Part shown: one piece after another, positions 11,931-23,168 of the stretch
Layout of the letters: each line of letters starts with the position of its first letter
How positions within the stretch are numbered: the stretch's first letter is position 1
Assembly (NCBI GenBank): GCA_036874045.1
Contig: CM072341.1
Span: forward strand, 4,662,501 to 4,726,500
DNA from: Cymodocea nodosa
Taxonomy: Eukaryota; Streptophyta; Magnoliopsida; Alismatales; Cymodoceaceae
DNA: 64,000 bases
Direction: 5' to 3'
Notes under the pieces: generated by a model
The model's database searches: none
What the model saw: the letters and a program-made list of their open reading frames with translations, nothing else
Told to the model about the DNA's origin: nothing
Program-made: the position numbers and the translations under genes

Positions 11931-12263
11931 ATTTTAGATTCATAAGAAGAGAATGTTAGAATAGTTTACAATGTTCTCAAGATAATGTTAAGTATAGCAT
12001 GTGTGTTGTCTTTGGAAGATTTCAATTGAAAGCATCCGAATTTTTGTTAAGTGTACTAACTGAACGTTATGTTATATAAGATAACGTGTAAAACTGCATC
12101 TAGACAACGTTTTACTCGTTAGGTTAGTTAACTCAATGAGTTATACTTGAATATTTCGGGTACCTTGATTGAATAAACTTTATTCAATATTCATTTAATA
12201 TCTAAACCCGACTTCTATACACGTTGAGTTATTCGCCTAAAACCCTATTTAAACACTTATTAC
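11931..12263 (+). promoter_or_regulatory. Upstream region of element A ORF3 with TATA-like box at 12246-12253
   Basis: This resumes element A after the solo LTR. It holds motifs of the LTR type (ACTCGTTAGGTTAG and AACTCAATGAGTTA, 12113-12148) and a conserved CCCTATTTAAACACTTAT box about 90 bp upstream of the ORF3 ATG at 12336. The same box precedes ORF3 in B (27909-27916) and C (34533-34540). An internal promoter for ORF3 is an inference from conservation and spacing. Confidence 0.5.
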
Positions 12264-12335
12264 ATGAGCAGTTTGGTTATTCGTAAACTTTGTCAAGAAA
12301 ATCTTTCCTACTTGTTACTGTTACAACCTGTGACT

Positions 12336-14608
12336 ATGGTCTCCAAGTTCTACAAAGGTCATAGTAGAGGAAAAGGCAAAAGTAGAGGAGATGCAAAAGG
12401 AAAAGAAATAGATACTAGTGAAGTTCCATGCACTTGGTTCAAGAAAATACTTCGAGTGGACAAAAGGTTAGCAGAAATTTATAGAGATTACTTCTTTCCT
12501 CAAGGTATACTAGATGAAGTTAGACAAGAGCTTCAAAATACTGATGAAAATATTACATATATGGGTATTCGAAGTAAATATGATAGAGAATACAGAATGA
12601 AATGTGCTGAAATTGCATTTCTCGAGCAGTATGCAAAATATTTGGAAAAAGGTGTAGGTACATCAACTAGAATTCCTCAAATACCAATAAACAGTACAAG
12701 ACTACATGCATTTGAGGAAGAACATGAATCAGCTATCCCTACCCCTTTATATTCAAAACAAGTAGAATCACATATTGCTTTAGATAAAAGAAAAGTTGAC
12801 AATCTTCGAAAGGCTATAGCAATAGAAAGTGCTTTTGAAGAATTAAAGCAGAAAACTTTTATGCAGCAATTTGAAAAGAAAACGGCAATACTTGTAGAAG
12901 AGAAACAAAAATATTATAGAAGAAGAAAAGTTAGAAAAATTATATCTACAGAAACAAAGTCTATTGGACAAGGACAATCGAATGAACATTTATTTCCAAA
13001 GGACAATGCATGTCTAAACATTGTACCTTACAATGCATCTGATAAACTCATCAATTCCGAGCATATTGAAACTGATGATGATAATGAGACTTTATTTTCT
13101 CTTGCTAGAAAACTTGAGAAGAAATGCAAGTCAAATATGAGCTCAAGTTTTTCTATTAGTTCAAGTCCTGATGATGCAAAAATTGAAAAATCAGAGCATT
13201 AGGCACCTAACATTGAACAAGTTGTTGCAGATATAATTGACAATATTGAGGCAGTAACTAGTTCACAAGCTGAATTGTCTGGAGTAGCAGATATTGAAAA
13301 CGTTAAGACTCTAGAAGAGCTAAACGTCAACCAGCATTCTTCAGAATCTATAGAAGTAGAGTGTGAGAATTCACAGCATATACAAATGGAACTATCTGTT
13401 GCAAAAATTGAAAAATTACAGATAGATACACAGGTTGATGAATTTGTGTAAAATTTGAACTCTGTATTTTCTATAGAAACTAAACAAATGAAAATGTGGT
13501 GGATATTGAAAATGTTCCTTACACTGTTGAAGTTGAAGAATCAAGTATACATACGTAGCTTCAAGATAATATTTTGATAGAGGAACAACATGACATTCAT
13601 TTTGAAGAAGAAGTTCCTAAAGATGAATTAAACTCTGAATCACGGCTTCAGGTATCACCTTCTTTTTGTACAATATTACAAATTCAAGGTAATTCAATTC
13701 ATTTTAGATTTGAAGAAGCATTGCAGAAATACAATAATTTGATTAAATATCAGATTCTGCATGCTAGACCAATAAAATTCAGAAATTTGATTGATATAAG
13801 AGATTTATTTGAGTATCAAGGCCTCATTCAATTCTTGCCAGTTGAAACAAAATGGAAGCAGTATAAAGAGCTTATTACAGCTTTTTACAGCAATCTGGTC
13901 AAGAATGAAAATATACTGAAAACTCAAATAAATAAATAGGAATTCATATTGTCTCCTAAGTTAATTTTTGAAATTTTGGGATTAAAGAATGAAGGTATTG
14001 TTGTTACAAATAGATTTGACATGATTAGACAACTGGAATGGAACATTCAGTCTTTATCAAATATTCCAGATGTACATTCTGAAATGAGATTAATGGAAAA
14101 TCTAAATGTAGAGGCAAGGTTTATTGCAAATATATTGCATGCCAATTTATTTCAAAGAGTTGGACACAATATGGAAGTCAGTAGAAGCTATTTATATGCA
14201 ACTTATGGTCTGCTGAATAGAATTCAAATCAATTGGTTTGATGTTTTTACTTCTCAACTACAGCATATGAGTTCAAAGTTATTTTATGGTGATGTTGTAT
14301 GTAAAATCCTTGCAAGCCAATTGAATTTATCTGATTGGTCTTTTGAAACTAAAGGCATGAGAGCTTTTAATATAAAAGATTTGCAAAAATTTCTAGCTTT
14401 GCATCAACTTCAACAACAACAACAACAACCAACAGATTGTACAGAACAAATTCGACCACAACATCCAAGTTATTTAGTTCAAGCAGAACAGCAAACCTAG
14501 ATACCTCCTAACCTAGATGATGTACTTAATGACATCAGAAATGATATTAGGCATCTATGAGATAAAATCTGTAATGCTATAAGTGATATACTTTGGAGGA
14601 ATAGATAA
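12336..14608 (+). pseudogene. Element A ORF3: Sirevirus envelope-like / plant transposon-protein ORF
   Basis: I chose the ATG at 12336 (MVSKFYKG) because it is shared with B and C; an in-frame ATG at 12264 lies upstream. The N-terminus is basic (RGKGKSRGDAKGK), followed by a long charged coiled-coil region (about 12420-13000), an acidic Ser/Glu-rich linker, and a conserved C-terminal half (13700-14400) with FLPVETKWKQY, FYSNLV, LFQRVGHNMEVS and LNLSDW. Then come a glutamine run and a short terminal helix. The C-terminal half resembles the 'putative plant transposon protein' domain seen in SIRE-type 3' ORFs. That assignment is from memory of the family, not from a search. Stops occur at 13202, 13451 and 13939, with a frameshift near 13490. 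Function is unknown. Confidence 0.7.
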
Positions 14609-15084
14609 CTGCTTGTTTGCTTGTTTCTAAATACAAAATGTAATGTTTGTATTCATTGAACAATACATTTTTCTATAAATGCTTACAATTCTTATTATTG
14701 TTTACAGAAAGCATTGTTGTAAATATATCTCTTACTATATATTCTGTGTAATTATCTTTTCGATTAATGACAAAAAAGGGGAGAAATGTTATAAAAATAA
14801 AAAGATGATTATGATTTTAAATTGCATATAGTATAAAGGGAGATGATATTTATGGTTATTGTATCTGAATGGTAGAGAAATGATACTTATATAATTATTG
14901 ACATCTGAAAGTTTTATTTCTGAGAGGTGAAATTTACACAAACAATAGAAATAAGCTTAAGTGAACTTAAGTCAACAAACTTGTTTGTTGAATTAAAAGT
15001 TAACCCAACAAAGGTGCTTTGTTGAGTTAAATATATTTCATAATTGATTTAATATGGTTTTGTCATCATCAAAAAGGGGGAGAT
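14609..15084 (+). other. 3' untranslated region of element A with two polypurine tracts
   Basis: There is no gene here. A minor purine tract (AAAAAAGGGGAGA) lies at about 14773-14785. The main PPT (AAAAAGGGGGAGA, 15071-15083) directly abuts the 3' LTR. Both tracts are preceded by a TGACAAAA or TGTCATCATC sequence, and the pair is repeated in B, C and F. Repeated PPTs before the 3' LTR are a known Sirevirus trait. Confidence 0.75.
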
Positions 15085-16656
15085 TGTTGAGTATTTTGTT
15101 TTGATGATGTGTGCTAAATGAAAAATAATCATATTTGCTCAATTACTATTGCTTGTGAAAGGATATTAAAATCATAAATTAATACAGAAAAAGCTTACTG
15201 ATATAAATACTTGTTTGTATTGGATCTAAAATTATACTAAGTTAATAACTAGTCATTTCTTTGGATTAATTTCTCATTTAACTAAATGTTAAGTTAACGT
15301 GTGCTTTCTATTAAAAAGCATGATATGTTTTTAAGTTATATTTTGTGTATCATGAATAGTGCATGTTTAGACAACTCGTTAAGTTAGAGTTTTGTTCGTA
15401 TAGAGGTCACATGAGAACTCGTTAAGTTAGAGGCTTAAAGGTTAAAATAGGTCACGTGAGAACTCGTTGAGTTAGTGAGTAAAAGAAGAGATGAACTCGT
15501 TAAGTTAGTGTTGTACACATGGTGAAATTATAAATTACGAATGTTATATTGTATCACGTGAGGTGCACATGTTTAACTCGTTAAGTTAACATAACTAAAC
15601 GTGTTAAGTTGCTATATTGAACACTAAGACAACACGTTAGGTTAGCGTTATAAACTTAAGTTGTTATTTTTGGACGTGGTAAAATTCTTATTATAAAAAC
15701 ATTTGTTTATTACTAGTTCATTGAGTTATCTGTAACACAACAAAGATGGTTCATTGAGTTAGCGTAACACAACGGATATGGTTCGTTGAGTTAGCATAAC
15801 ACCATGGAGATAGTTCGTTGAGTTAGCTACAGTACTTGTCACGTGAGTTGGCACATGAGGAACTCGTTAAGTTAGAAACGTTAAGTTATATATATACTTG
15901 TGTTACTCGTTTAGTTAACATTAAAGTAACGACTTCTTACTATACTTGATGGGATGAGAAAGTTTATTTTGTAGGAAAATTTTTCAGAGATCTAGGATTA
16001 ATGATTAAAGAAAATTAGAAATTTAAATGTGGGTCAGAATGTGTGTATTTCGAAGAAGGAAAAAGAAAAGACGTGAAGAAGTGGAAAACTGGTAGTGATT
16101 AAACGTGGAGGATATGTATGAAATGAAGATACAGTGTAAAAGGCATAGAATTCTCATTGATTAGTTATTCCTGCACACTAAAAGAAAAATCTTTTCAGGG
16201 ATCAAAAACACCTCTTCAGGGAAAAGTCTCAGGTGGAAGAAAATTTAGTGAAGAATAAAAAGGTAAGATATATGTCGCTGAAAATTTGAAATATCAGATG
16301 GAAGAAAATTCAATGAAGTAGAAAAAGGGAAGATATATGTTACTAAAGAATTGCTAAAGAAGAAAGAGAAGAAGAAGAAGAAACATCTCAAACACGGAGA
16401 AATGTTTTAAATTCTGCAAATTAGTTTTCTTTGTTTGTAGTTATGAAATTGTATAGATGATACATGGTATCGAGACATAATTGCATCTACAATTTCTGAG
16501 GAGAATTGAATTATATATTGTAATTGAAACCTTGAATAAAAATGATTTTATGAAAACAGTGTCTCGACTTATTTTTGAGTTTTAAAATTTTAATTATATT
16601 CGAAAATATTGAAAAACACAATTCACCCTCCTCTTGTGTAGCCATACGATTCTACA
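15085..16656 (+). repeat. 3' LTR of element A
   Basis: It begins TGTTGAGTATTTTG after the PPT and ends CGATTCTACA before TTAGG. It is colinear with the 5' LTR over its whole length. Differences are scattered and mostly C/T or G/A, so the insertion is not recent. Confidence 0.93.
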
Positions 16657-16801
16657 TTAGGCATAATTCTTCTTGCTATTAATTCTGTTTTAATGCAATT
16701 CGTTTTCCTTTTTAGCTTATAAACTTGTAGTATGTTATCAATACTAAATATAAGTGTATTTCCATTAATGAAATGAAATGCAAAAAGGGATCCTCTTCTA
16801 T
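16657..16801 (-). other. 3' flank of the F-box gene
   Basis: This short stretch lies between the right target duplication of element A (TTAGG, 16657-16661) and the F-box stop codon. I see no coding sequence in it. It was joined to 846-1839 before element A inserted. Confidence 0.6.
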
Positions 16802-17731
16802 TCAACATAGTGTAGCTATTTTTATTTCTACATCTATTTCAATGTATTCTTCTTCCCACTTCCATTCATTTAGGTCTTTTATAATCCATATTTGAAATTT
16901 CCTCAATTCATCCCACCATCTTATCAGATATAAAGTAGAATCATCATATTCATTATACCACATTCCTAATTGAATTTGATCATATTTTGTAGATGGTGGT
17001 TTAGCTATTTCACTTAGTATAGGTAATATTTCTATAAAATTATCATAATTATCTATGCTTACTATGTATAAATTAGATCTAAATGCAACTGATATATCTG
17101 TGACTAGATATATGTAACCATCAAGTATGACATGTATGTTGTTAATTAATGTTTTTTGTCCTAGATATATCATAGTATTTTCAGTCCAAGATCTATTTAG
17201 AAAATTATACACACTGAAGCATAAATCTTCATCCCAATTTCTAGTTGGTCTCTAATAATATAATTTTTCAGGAATGGTCAAATTTTTATCAAAAAATGTT
17301 AAAGCTAACCCACAATTTTCAGTTGGTACTTCATATCTTTTAGGCCTTCCTATATTCCATTCTTCTCTTGTAATAGGATTTCTAATCAAAATATCGGGTA
17401 ACAGAATTGCATACCTTGGTTTGGTTCTGTATATAATTAATCCTTCATCCATCCCCATAATATGATCTATTCCTTCTAATGTATTAGGTGGAATTCTAGC
17501 AGTTTCTTCCATATTCAGATATTCATAGCTGATTGAACTATGATTAAATGACTTCCATAAAAATCCATCTCTAATCTTAGTCATTTTTGTAGCTTGTAGT
17601 CCATGAAAATATTTTTCTCTAACATAGTCTTTGATTTCCTCTGATACACAACACAATCTGCATAGATATTTAGCTGATAGGTTACTCAGTACCTCCCTCA
17701 ATGCATCTAGTGGTAATTTCATCAATTCCAT
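16802..17731 (-). pseudogene. F-box protein gene with F-box-associated domain, one in-frame stop
   Basis: The ATG at 17731 opens directly into an N-terminal F-box (MELMKLPLDALREVLSNLS ... LCRLCCVSEEIKDYV, residues 1-40). F-box-associated repeats follow, with a NPITREEW motif near residue 120 and a closing WDELRKFQIWIIKDLNEW segment. About 310 codons is a usual length for this plant family. Such proteins are SCF ubiquitin-ligase substrate adaptors that bind SKP1 through the F-box. A TAG at about 17252-17254 interrupts the frame (YY*RPTRNW), but there is no frameshift, and the reading frame continues cleanly to TGA at 16802. A 3'-splice-like TTTTACAG sits 11 bases before the ATG, so a 5' exon is possible. 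It lies just downstream of a same-strand gag module, so it could be a host gene captured by a retroelement or a host gene flanked by one. Confidence 0.75.
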
Positions 17732-17950
17732 CTGTTGTGATTCTGTAAAACATAAACAAAAATTTAACAGAGACAAAATTAACATAACTACTTCACACCC
17801 TCGTGGGATTAGGTCATAACTTAACGGACTAAATTCGTTGAGTTAAGTAATAACTCTACGATACTACTAACTTTAATTAAACTTACATTTTTTTTCTTTT
17901 TATATATTTCCACTTACTATATTATACATAGTTACTTCAGTTATACTGTT
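17732..17950 (-). promoter_or_regulatory. Interval between gag module and F-box with splice-like signals and an LTR-type motif
   Basis: On the minus strand there are two GTAAGT donor-like sequences (complements at 17912-17917 and 17881-17886) and a pyrimidine-rich acceptor ending in CAG at 17743-17745. They would define an AT-rich intron of about 140-175 bases between the end of gag and the F-box ATG. The interval also holds one TTAACGGACTAAATTCG / TTGAGTTAA motif pair (17820-17846), the type that fills the LTRs. Splicing is a prediction only. Confidence 0.4.
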
Positions 17951-19705
17951 TCATTCAGCTACTCTCCCAAATGAGGTATCAATTTCATTAATAGTTCTAT
18001 TGATAGAGTTAGGTACTACTTGCATTGGCAATCCTCCAGCAGGTCTAACTTCAATTGATTTCTTCTGTCTAGGGGGTATATTTCTATTTATATTTTGATT
18101 TTGAATTGTAGCATTTCCAAACACAAGATCTAGACGTTTCTTTAATTATTGGATTATCTTTTCTAATTTCTCTATTCTAGATCCTTGCTCAATTAAAGTC
18201 TCATAACTTATATTTTTGTCATTTATATTTTCTCCTCCCTAGAAATTGTTGTTTCTCCAAGATAGATTTGGGTGATTTCTCCAATTAGGGTTATAAGAAT
18301 TTCCAAAGTTATCTTTCTAGTTTCTAACCTAAATAATATCTAGATCATTAACGTTTGCATTCTTTTTTGCTAGCTTTTGATTTAATGATAATTTTTCTAT
18401 TTTCTTTATTAATTCAGTTAATTTAACTTCAAGCATAGTGCTTGAATCTATTTCATGCATTCCCCTTGGCAATATTCTTTTATCTGTAATAGCTTTAGCT
18501 GAGTTTTCCCACTATGTAGTTCTTTTTGCAAAGTTTTCTAAATATGCCTATGCTTCTTCACTACACAGTTTTAAAAATCCATTCTAACAAGTAGATTCTA
18601 ATAAAGATTTCGTTGAAACATCTATGCCTTCATAAATTATACCTATTAATTGTGCTTTACTCATTGCATGATGTGGATATTGAGTCAGTAAATCTTTAAA
18701 TCTTTCAAAATATTTCTAGAATGATTCTTCCTATTTTTGGCTACACATTAATATTTCTTTCTTCTTGTTAATCGTTTGATGTGCAGGATAATATTTTTCT
18801 AGAAAAACAAAGCAAAATTTAGTCCATGAAGAAATTGAATAAGGTGATAGAGTATATAACCATCTCTTAGCTATGTCTTTTAAAGCAAAAGGGATATATC
18901 TAAGTTTAATAGCATCAATACTCATGTTCGGCATTTTCATCATTTGACAAACTTCGTTAAATTCTCTAAGGAAATAATAGGCATCCTCTCTTTCTAATCC
19001 ATGAAAATGTGGCAATTGACTAATATAATTAGATTTCAGTTCAAACCTATCTCCCTCAAAGTTTGGTAATCGAATACATGAAGGTTCATCAACTAATTCA
19101 AGATACAGAATTTCCCCTAATGGTTTCTCTATTGGAGTAGCCATCTCTTCTGGTTCTCCTTGGTCTTTTCCAATTTGAACAAATTCTTGAAATTCTCTTA
19201 TTTCTTCCTTAGTAGAAGGCCCCAAAATTGTTGCTCTTTCTAACGGCCTTGGTGGTGGAACTAAAGGTCCTGACTGCTGTTCCTCAAGGACAGGTCTTTC
19301 AGCAGTTAGCTCTTCTTGTTCTTCAGTTGCTTGTTCTTCATTTTCTTTCCTTTGTTGCTCCCAGATTACCCTTTGAGCCCGTCTACCTATGTGTGTTTTG
19401 AACTAGAGTCGGAACTTACGTTGGATCAATTCTAGGGCAACTTCATTATTTGGCCTGATTCTTCTCTCTTTGCTTACAGTAACTTTCATAGCAACTTTGA
19501 TTCTAGTTTCCATCATCTGAGGTATTGTTATGCCTAAATCAACAAACACTTTTCTCCAATAGAAAAGGTCAGATTCTACCTTTTGAAGCTCTTTTTCCCT
19601 CATTATATTCCTGATTTTCTACCTTGTGTGCCATTCCTTCGAATCTTTAAGAAATTCTGAAGTGTCAATTACAACCTCTTAGAATTTTGGTGTCATCTTT
19701 GCCAT
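17951..19705 (-). pseudogene. gag: Athila-type gag N-terminal module, 3' of the integrase
   Basis: The ATG at 19705 (MAKMTPKF) opens a frame ending at TGA 17951-17953, with about ten internal stops. Its Ty3/Athila retrotransposon gag domain (about 18560-19080) has ISQLPHFHGLEREDAYYF, LRYIPFALKDIAKRWLYTL and FLEKYYPAHQT, followed by an ERFKDLL...PHH segment and a NPNWRNHPNLSW segment near 18280. It has no zinc knuckle. Several stops stand where tryptophan or glutamine would be expected, consistent with C-to-T decay. In a normal Athila element this domain should lie just after the PBS, before protease. Here it lies 0.7 kb downstream of integrase and directly upstream of the F-box gene. It is either a second, truncated element in tandem or a rearranged gag. 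Confidence 0.75.
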
Positions 19706-20420
19706 CGTGGAGTTACGCAACGGAATGAATTTGCTCTGATATCTACTGGTCTACGTTCTAAATGATTCTACGGATAATACCCCCAAACCTTAAGTTAAGT
19801 ATAAATAAGCCCTAAGTTTAGGTAGGTTATCGGGTCATTTCCCACACAAACTCTCGCTCTCTCATCCATGGAATTACGGTTAACTCCACGGACAAAGTAT
19901 GTGGACTTAACTATAGTACTTCATTGAGTTATAGTTAACTCAATGAGGTAAGTTCGTTAACTTATCCTAGACTCAACAGAGTAAGTTTGTTGAGTTAAGT
20001 GTAACTCAACAGACTTTTCGTAAAGTTATATCTAATAAAAATACATATAATAATACTTTTTACTTCAGTCAAGACCGAAGAATTCCCGATTTAACCGATT
20101 CTTAATTTTCCAACATTTTAAAATTTTTCGATCAAACTGTTATATTCCTCGGTTGAACTGAAATTAAATATTTTCTTTTTTTCTCTCTATCGGTTAAACT
20201 GATACTATACTTCGGTAACATCGACATTAAACTAAATATAATATATAGATTTTTCTATGTTTTTATGTTTTAGTTAGATCGATGGATCTTGTCAGTTGAA
20301 CCGTAATGATTTTTTTCTTTTAAAATATGTTTTGGTAAAACTAATAATTCCTTCTGGTTGAACCGTGACTATGTTTAAATAAGGTTTTTTTTTATATATA
20401 TACACTTAGAAAATTTCTTA
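19706..20420 (-). promoter_or_regulatory. Spacer between integrase and gag module: possible LTR remnant or promoter
   Basis: No coding sequence is present. The half next to gag (19860-20040) is filled with GTTGAGTTA/TAACTCAA/CCACGGAC motifs, followed on the minus strand by a TATTTATA-like box (19800-19807) about 95 bases before the gag ATG. The other half (20060-20360) has repeated CGGTTAAACTG/GGTTGAACCG-like phrases. An ATATCAGAGC sequence at about 19733-19742 weakly resembles a tRNA-Met PBS. It does not match the LTR next to the tRNA-Asp PBS at 48498, so it is not an obvious 3' LTR of element G. Confidence 0.45.
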
Positions 20421-21741
20421 CTAAGTAAAGCTCGAGTAGTCCTCTACTCTTACTTCTTCTATAATTCCAAAAGAACTTTTTGGTATCTTCAAAATAGGTC
20501 TAAGTCTTTGTCCATTTACTTTAAATATATTCTGATTTTTAGGATTTCAATTTCAATAACTCCATAGGGATAAATATTTTGAACTATGTAAGGTCCTGCC
20601 CATCTAGATCTTAATTTTCTTGGATGGTTATGGAGTCTAGTCATGTAAAGATATACTTCTTGTCCTATTTCAAAGGTTTTTGGAATAATTTTCCTATCAT
20701 GCTAGAACTTCATTTTCTCTTTTTCTCTTACAGTTTTCAAATAAGCTTCATTCCTAAATTCTTCTAATTCAATCAATTGTATTTTTCTATTCTTAGCAGC
20801 TTGATTTAAATTAGTGTTCAGAGTTTTTAATGCCTAATAAGCTTTATGTTCAATTTCAGCCGGTAAATGACAACTTTTTCCATATACTAGCCTAAAAGGT
20901 GACATACCTAAGCTTGTCTTATAAGTAGTTCTATAAGCCCAAAGTGCATCTATCAATTTGTTAGCCCAATCTGTTCAAGTAGGATTTACTACTTTTTCTA
21001 AGTTTAACTTAATTTATTTGTTTTCACTTTCTACTTGTCCACTTGTTTGCAAATGATATGATGTTGCAATTTTGTGATTTACTCCATATTTCTTCATTAA
21101 GGCTTCAAAACTTCCATTACAGAAATGAGTTCCTCTATCACTGATAATAGCTTTAGGTATTCCAAATCTGGCAATTATATTAGTTTTTATAAAATGTATT
21201 ACCACTTTGTTATCATTAGTTTTTGTAGGAATAGCTTCTATCCATTTAGATACATAATCCACCCCCAACAATATATACTTAAATTGATTAGACATAGGAA
21301 ATGGACTCATAAAATCTATTCCCCACACATCAAAGATTTCAATCTCAATAATAGGATTAAGAGGCAACATATTCCTCTTTGATTTCTTCCTATTTGTTGA
21401 CATCTTAAACAATTTAAGCAATATTTATGAGCATCTTTGAATAATGTTGGCCAATAAAATCCACATTGCAGAATTTTAGCAGTATTTTTCCTTGAACCAA
21501 AATGCCCCCCACATGCTTGGTCTTGGCAGAAAGACAATATGCTCTGATATTCAGTTTCTGGAACACACTTCCTTAAAACTAGATCAGGACATTTCTTAAA
21601 TAAGTATAGGTCTTCCCAATAGTAATATTTTACTCTTGAAAAGAACAATTTCTTATCCTGTCTATTCCAATCCTTAGGTGTTAAACCAGTAACTAAGAAA
21701 TTAACTATGTCTACATACCAAGGCATTGTCTTGATGGTCAT
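20421..21741 (-). pseudogene. pol: Element G integrase, frameshifted
   Basis: The zinc-binding HHCC part (HFGSRKNTAKILQCGFYWPTLF ... CLRCQ, about 21400-21510) is followed by a frameshift near 21370. The catalytic core then reads [18 protein letters not shown] and SGQVESENK, with the D, D and E residues visible. After a stop at 21014 the C-terminal domain continues in frame fragments (TDWANKLIDALWAYRTTYKTS, then KLRSRWAGPYIV) to a terminal FKVNGQRLRP segment and stop at 20421. WGIDFMxPFP and the long C-terminal tail are typical of Athila/Tat Ty3 elements. No chromodomain is seen. The enzyme would insert element cDNA, but this copy is dead. Confidence 0.88.
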
Positions 21742-22463
21742 TAATTGTTCATTAGGAAAATTATCCTTGATTTCAATATTTGATTTTTCTACTTGTAATC
21801 TTGATAAATGATCTGCTACTACATTCTCACAACCTTTTTTATCTTTAATTTCTAGATCAAAATCTTGTAATAATAATATCCATTAGATCAATCTAGGTTT
21901 GGTCTCTTTCTTTGCTATTAGGTGTTTTAAAGCTGAATGATCCGTGTATACTATTACTTTAGCTCCAATCAGATATGATCTAAACTTTTCTAAGGCAAAC
22001 ACTACAACTAACAGCTCTTTTTCAGTAGTTGTGTAATTAACTTGAGCATCATTTAAAGTTTTGCTTGCATAATGAATCACTCTAAGAGATTTTTCTATCT
22101 TCTATCCCAACACTACTCCTACAGCAAAATCAGATGCATCACACATTAATTCAAATGGATGGCTCTAATCAAGTGCTTGTATTATAGGAGTTGAAATTAA
22201 GCTAGTTTAAGCTTGAAAAATGCTTCTTTGCAATTTTTATCAAAGTTGAATGAGATATCTTTTAATAGATTAGTTAAAGGTCTAGCTATTTTGCTAAAAT
22301 CTTTAATAAATCTTTTATAAAATCCAGCATGTCCTAGAAATGATCTAATATCTTTTACTGATTTAGGTTCTAGTAGATTAGAAATTACTTCTATTTTAGC
22401 TTTATCTACTTCCAACCTTTTCTTTGAAACAACATGTCCCAAGACTATTCCTTGTTTAACCAT
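21742..22463 (-). pseudogene. pol: Element G RT connection and RNase H
   Basis: The segment at 22197-22463 carries the conserved RT tail (GIVLGHVVSKKRLEVDKAKI, then RSFLGHAGFYKRFIKDFSKI). The RNase H part at 21883-22080 has [20 protein letters not shown] and [11 protein letters not shown], and it is followed by a DLEIKDKKGCENVVADHLSR segment. Stops at about 22195 and 21883 break the frame. RNase H removes the RNA strand during reverse transcription. Confidence 0.87.
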
Positions 22464-22478
22464 GAAGTGACATTTTTC

Positions 22479-23165
22479 TCAATTTAGAACCAGACTTTTT
22501 TCCACACAGCGTTTTAATACTTGGTCTAAATTGTTTAAACACACTTCATATGAAGTTTCATAAACATTAAAATCATCCATAAATATTTCTAAAAAATCTT
22601 TAGTCATTCTAGTGAATATGCCTTGCATACACCTTTGAAAGGTGGCTGGTGCATTGCATAATCCAAATAACATTCTCTTAAAAGCATAAGTTCCATTAGG
22701 ACAAGTGAAAGTTGTTTTCTCTTGATCCTCTAATGCTACTAGGACTTGGTTATATCCTAAATACCCGTCTAGGAAACAAAAATATTCTTGCCTTGCTAAT
22801 TTTTCTAGCATTTGATCTATGAAAGGTAATGAGAAATGATCTTTCCTAGTCACAACATTCAGCTTCCTATAGTCTATACACACTCTCCAGCTTGATTGAA
22901 TTCTAGTAGGTATCAAGTCTTGACTTTCATTTCTAATAACTGTTAATCCTAATTTCTTGGGAACTACATGGATTGGACTAACCCATGAACTATCAGAAAT
23001 CAGATAAATTATGTCATTATCTAACCATTTCACTATTTCCTTCCTAACTACTTCTTTAAGGTTTGGATTTAATCTTCTCTCAAGAATTCGAATTGGTTTA
23101 GCATTATCTTCTAAATATATGTGGTGATAGCATAAAGTTGCACTTAACCCTTTTATATCAGTCAT
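22479..23165 (-). pseudogene. pol: Element G reverse transcriptase core (Athila-type)
   Basis: There is an open stretch of 228 codons. In order it holds a RRLNP motif, a SSWVSPIHVVPKK segment, WRVCIDYRKLN, DHFSLPFIDQMLEKLA, a CFLDGYLGYNQ segment, EDQEKTTFTCP, FGLCNAPATFQRCM and the catalytic FMDDF box at about 22580. The wording, notably FMDDF and NAPATFQRCM, is that of Athila-type Ty3 RT. It continues into the connection region after one stop (the residue before EKCHFMVKQG). Confidence 0.92.
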
Positions 23166-23168
23166 AGT

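Larger units (their letters stand above)
1845..16656 (+). mobile_element. Element A: Ty1/copia Sirevirus-like LTR retrotransposon, complete but decayed
   Basis: It is bounded by LTRs at 1845-3425 and 15085-16656 and by TTAGG duplications. The internal region reads PBS (3428-3439), gag (3626-5875), pol (5876-8995), a non-coding spacer, ORF3 (12336-14608), two purine tracts and the 3' LTR. A reverse-oriented solo LTR interrupts the spacer at 10171-11925. Without that insertion the element is about 13 kb. A large 3' ORF after pol, tandem PPT-like tracts before the 3' LTR, and a gag with a long coiled-coil extension point to the Sirevirus (SIRE/Maximus) branch of Ty1/copia. Many stop codons and at least two pol frameshifts make it non-autonomous. 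Confidence 0.93.

Noticed and set aside
14408-14430. CAA repeat in ORF3 as a trinucleotide-expansion locus
   Set aside because: It is short, encodes a Gln run within ORF3, and has similar but different lengths in B and C. It is ordinary low-complexity variation.
19723-19745. ATATCAGAGC as a definite tRNA-Met PBS defining an LTR at 19740-20420
   Set aside because: The match is weak, no TG...CA-bounded repeat partner was found, and Athila elements use tRNA-Asp here. It is kept only as a possibility in the spacer entry.
21125-21382. Plus-strand ORFs over minus-strand pol genes (for example 21125-21382, 32778-33113, 37858-38121)
   Set aside because: They lie antisense to well-supported retroelement coding sequence, show no domain and follow codon shadowing.
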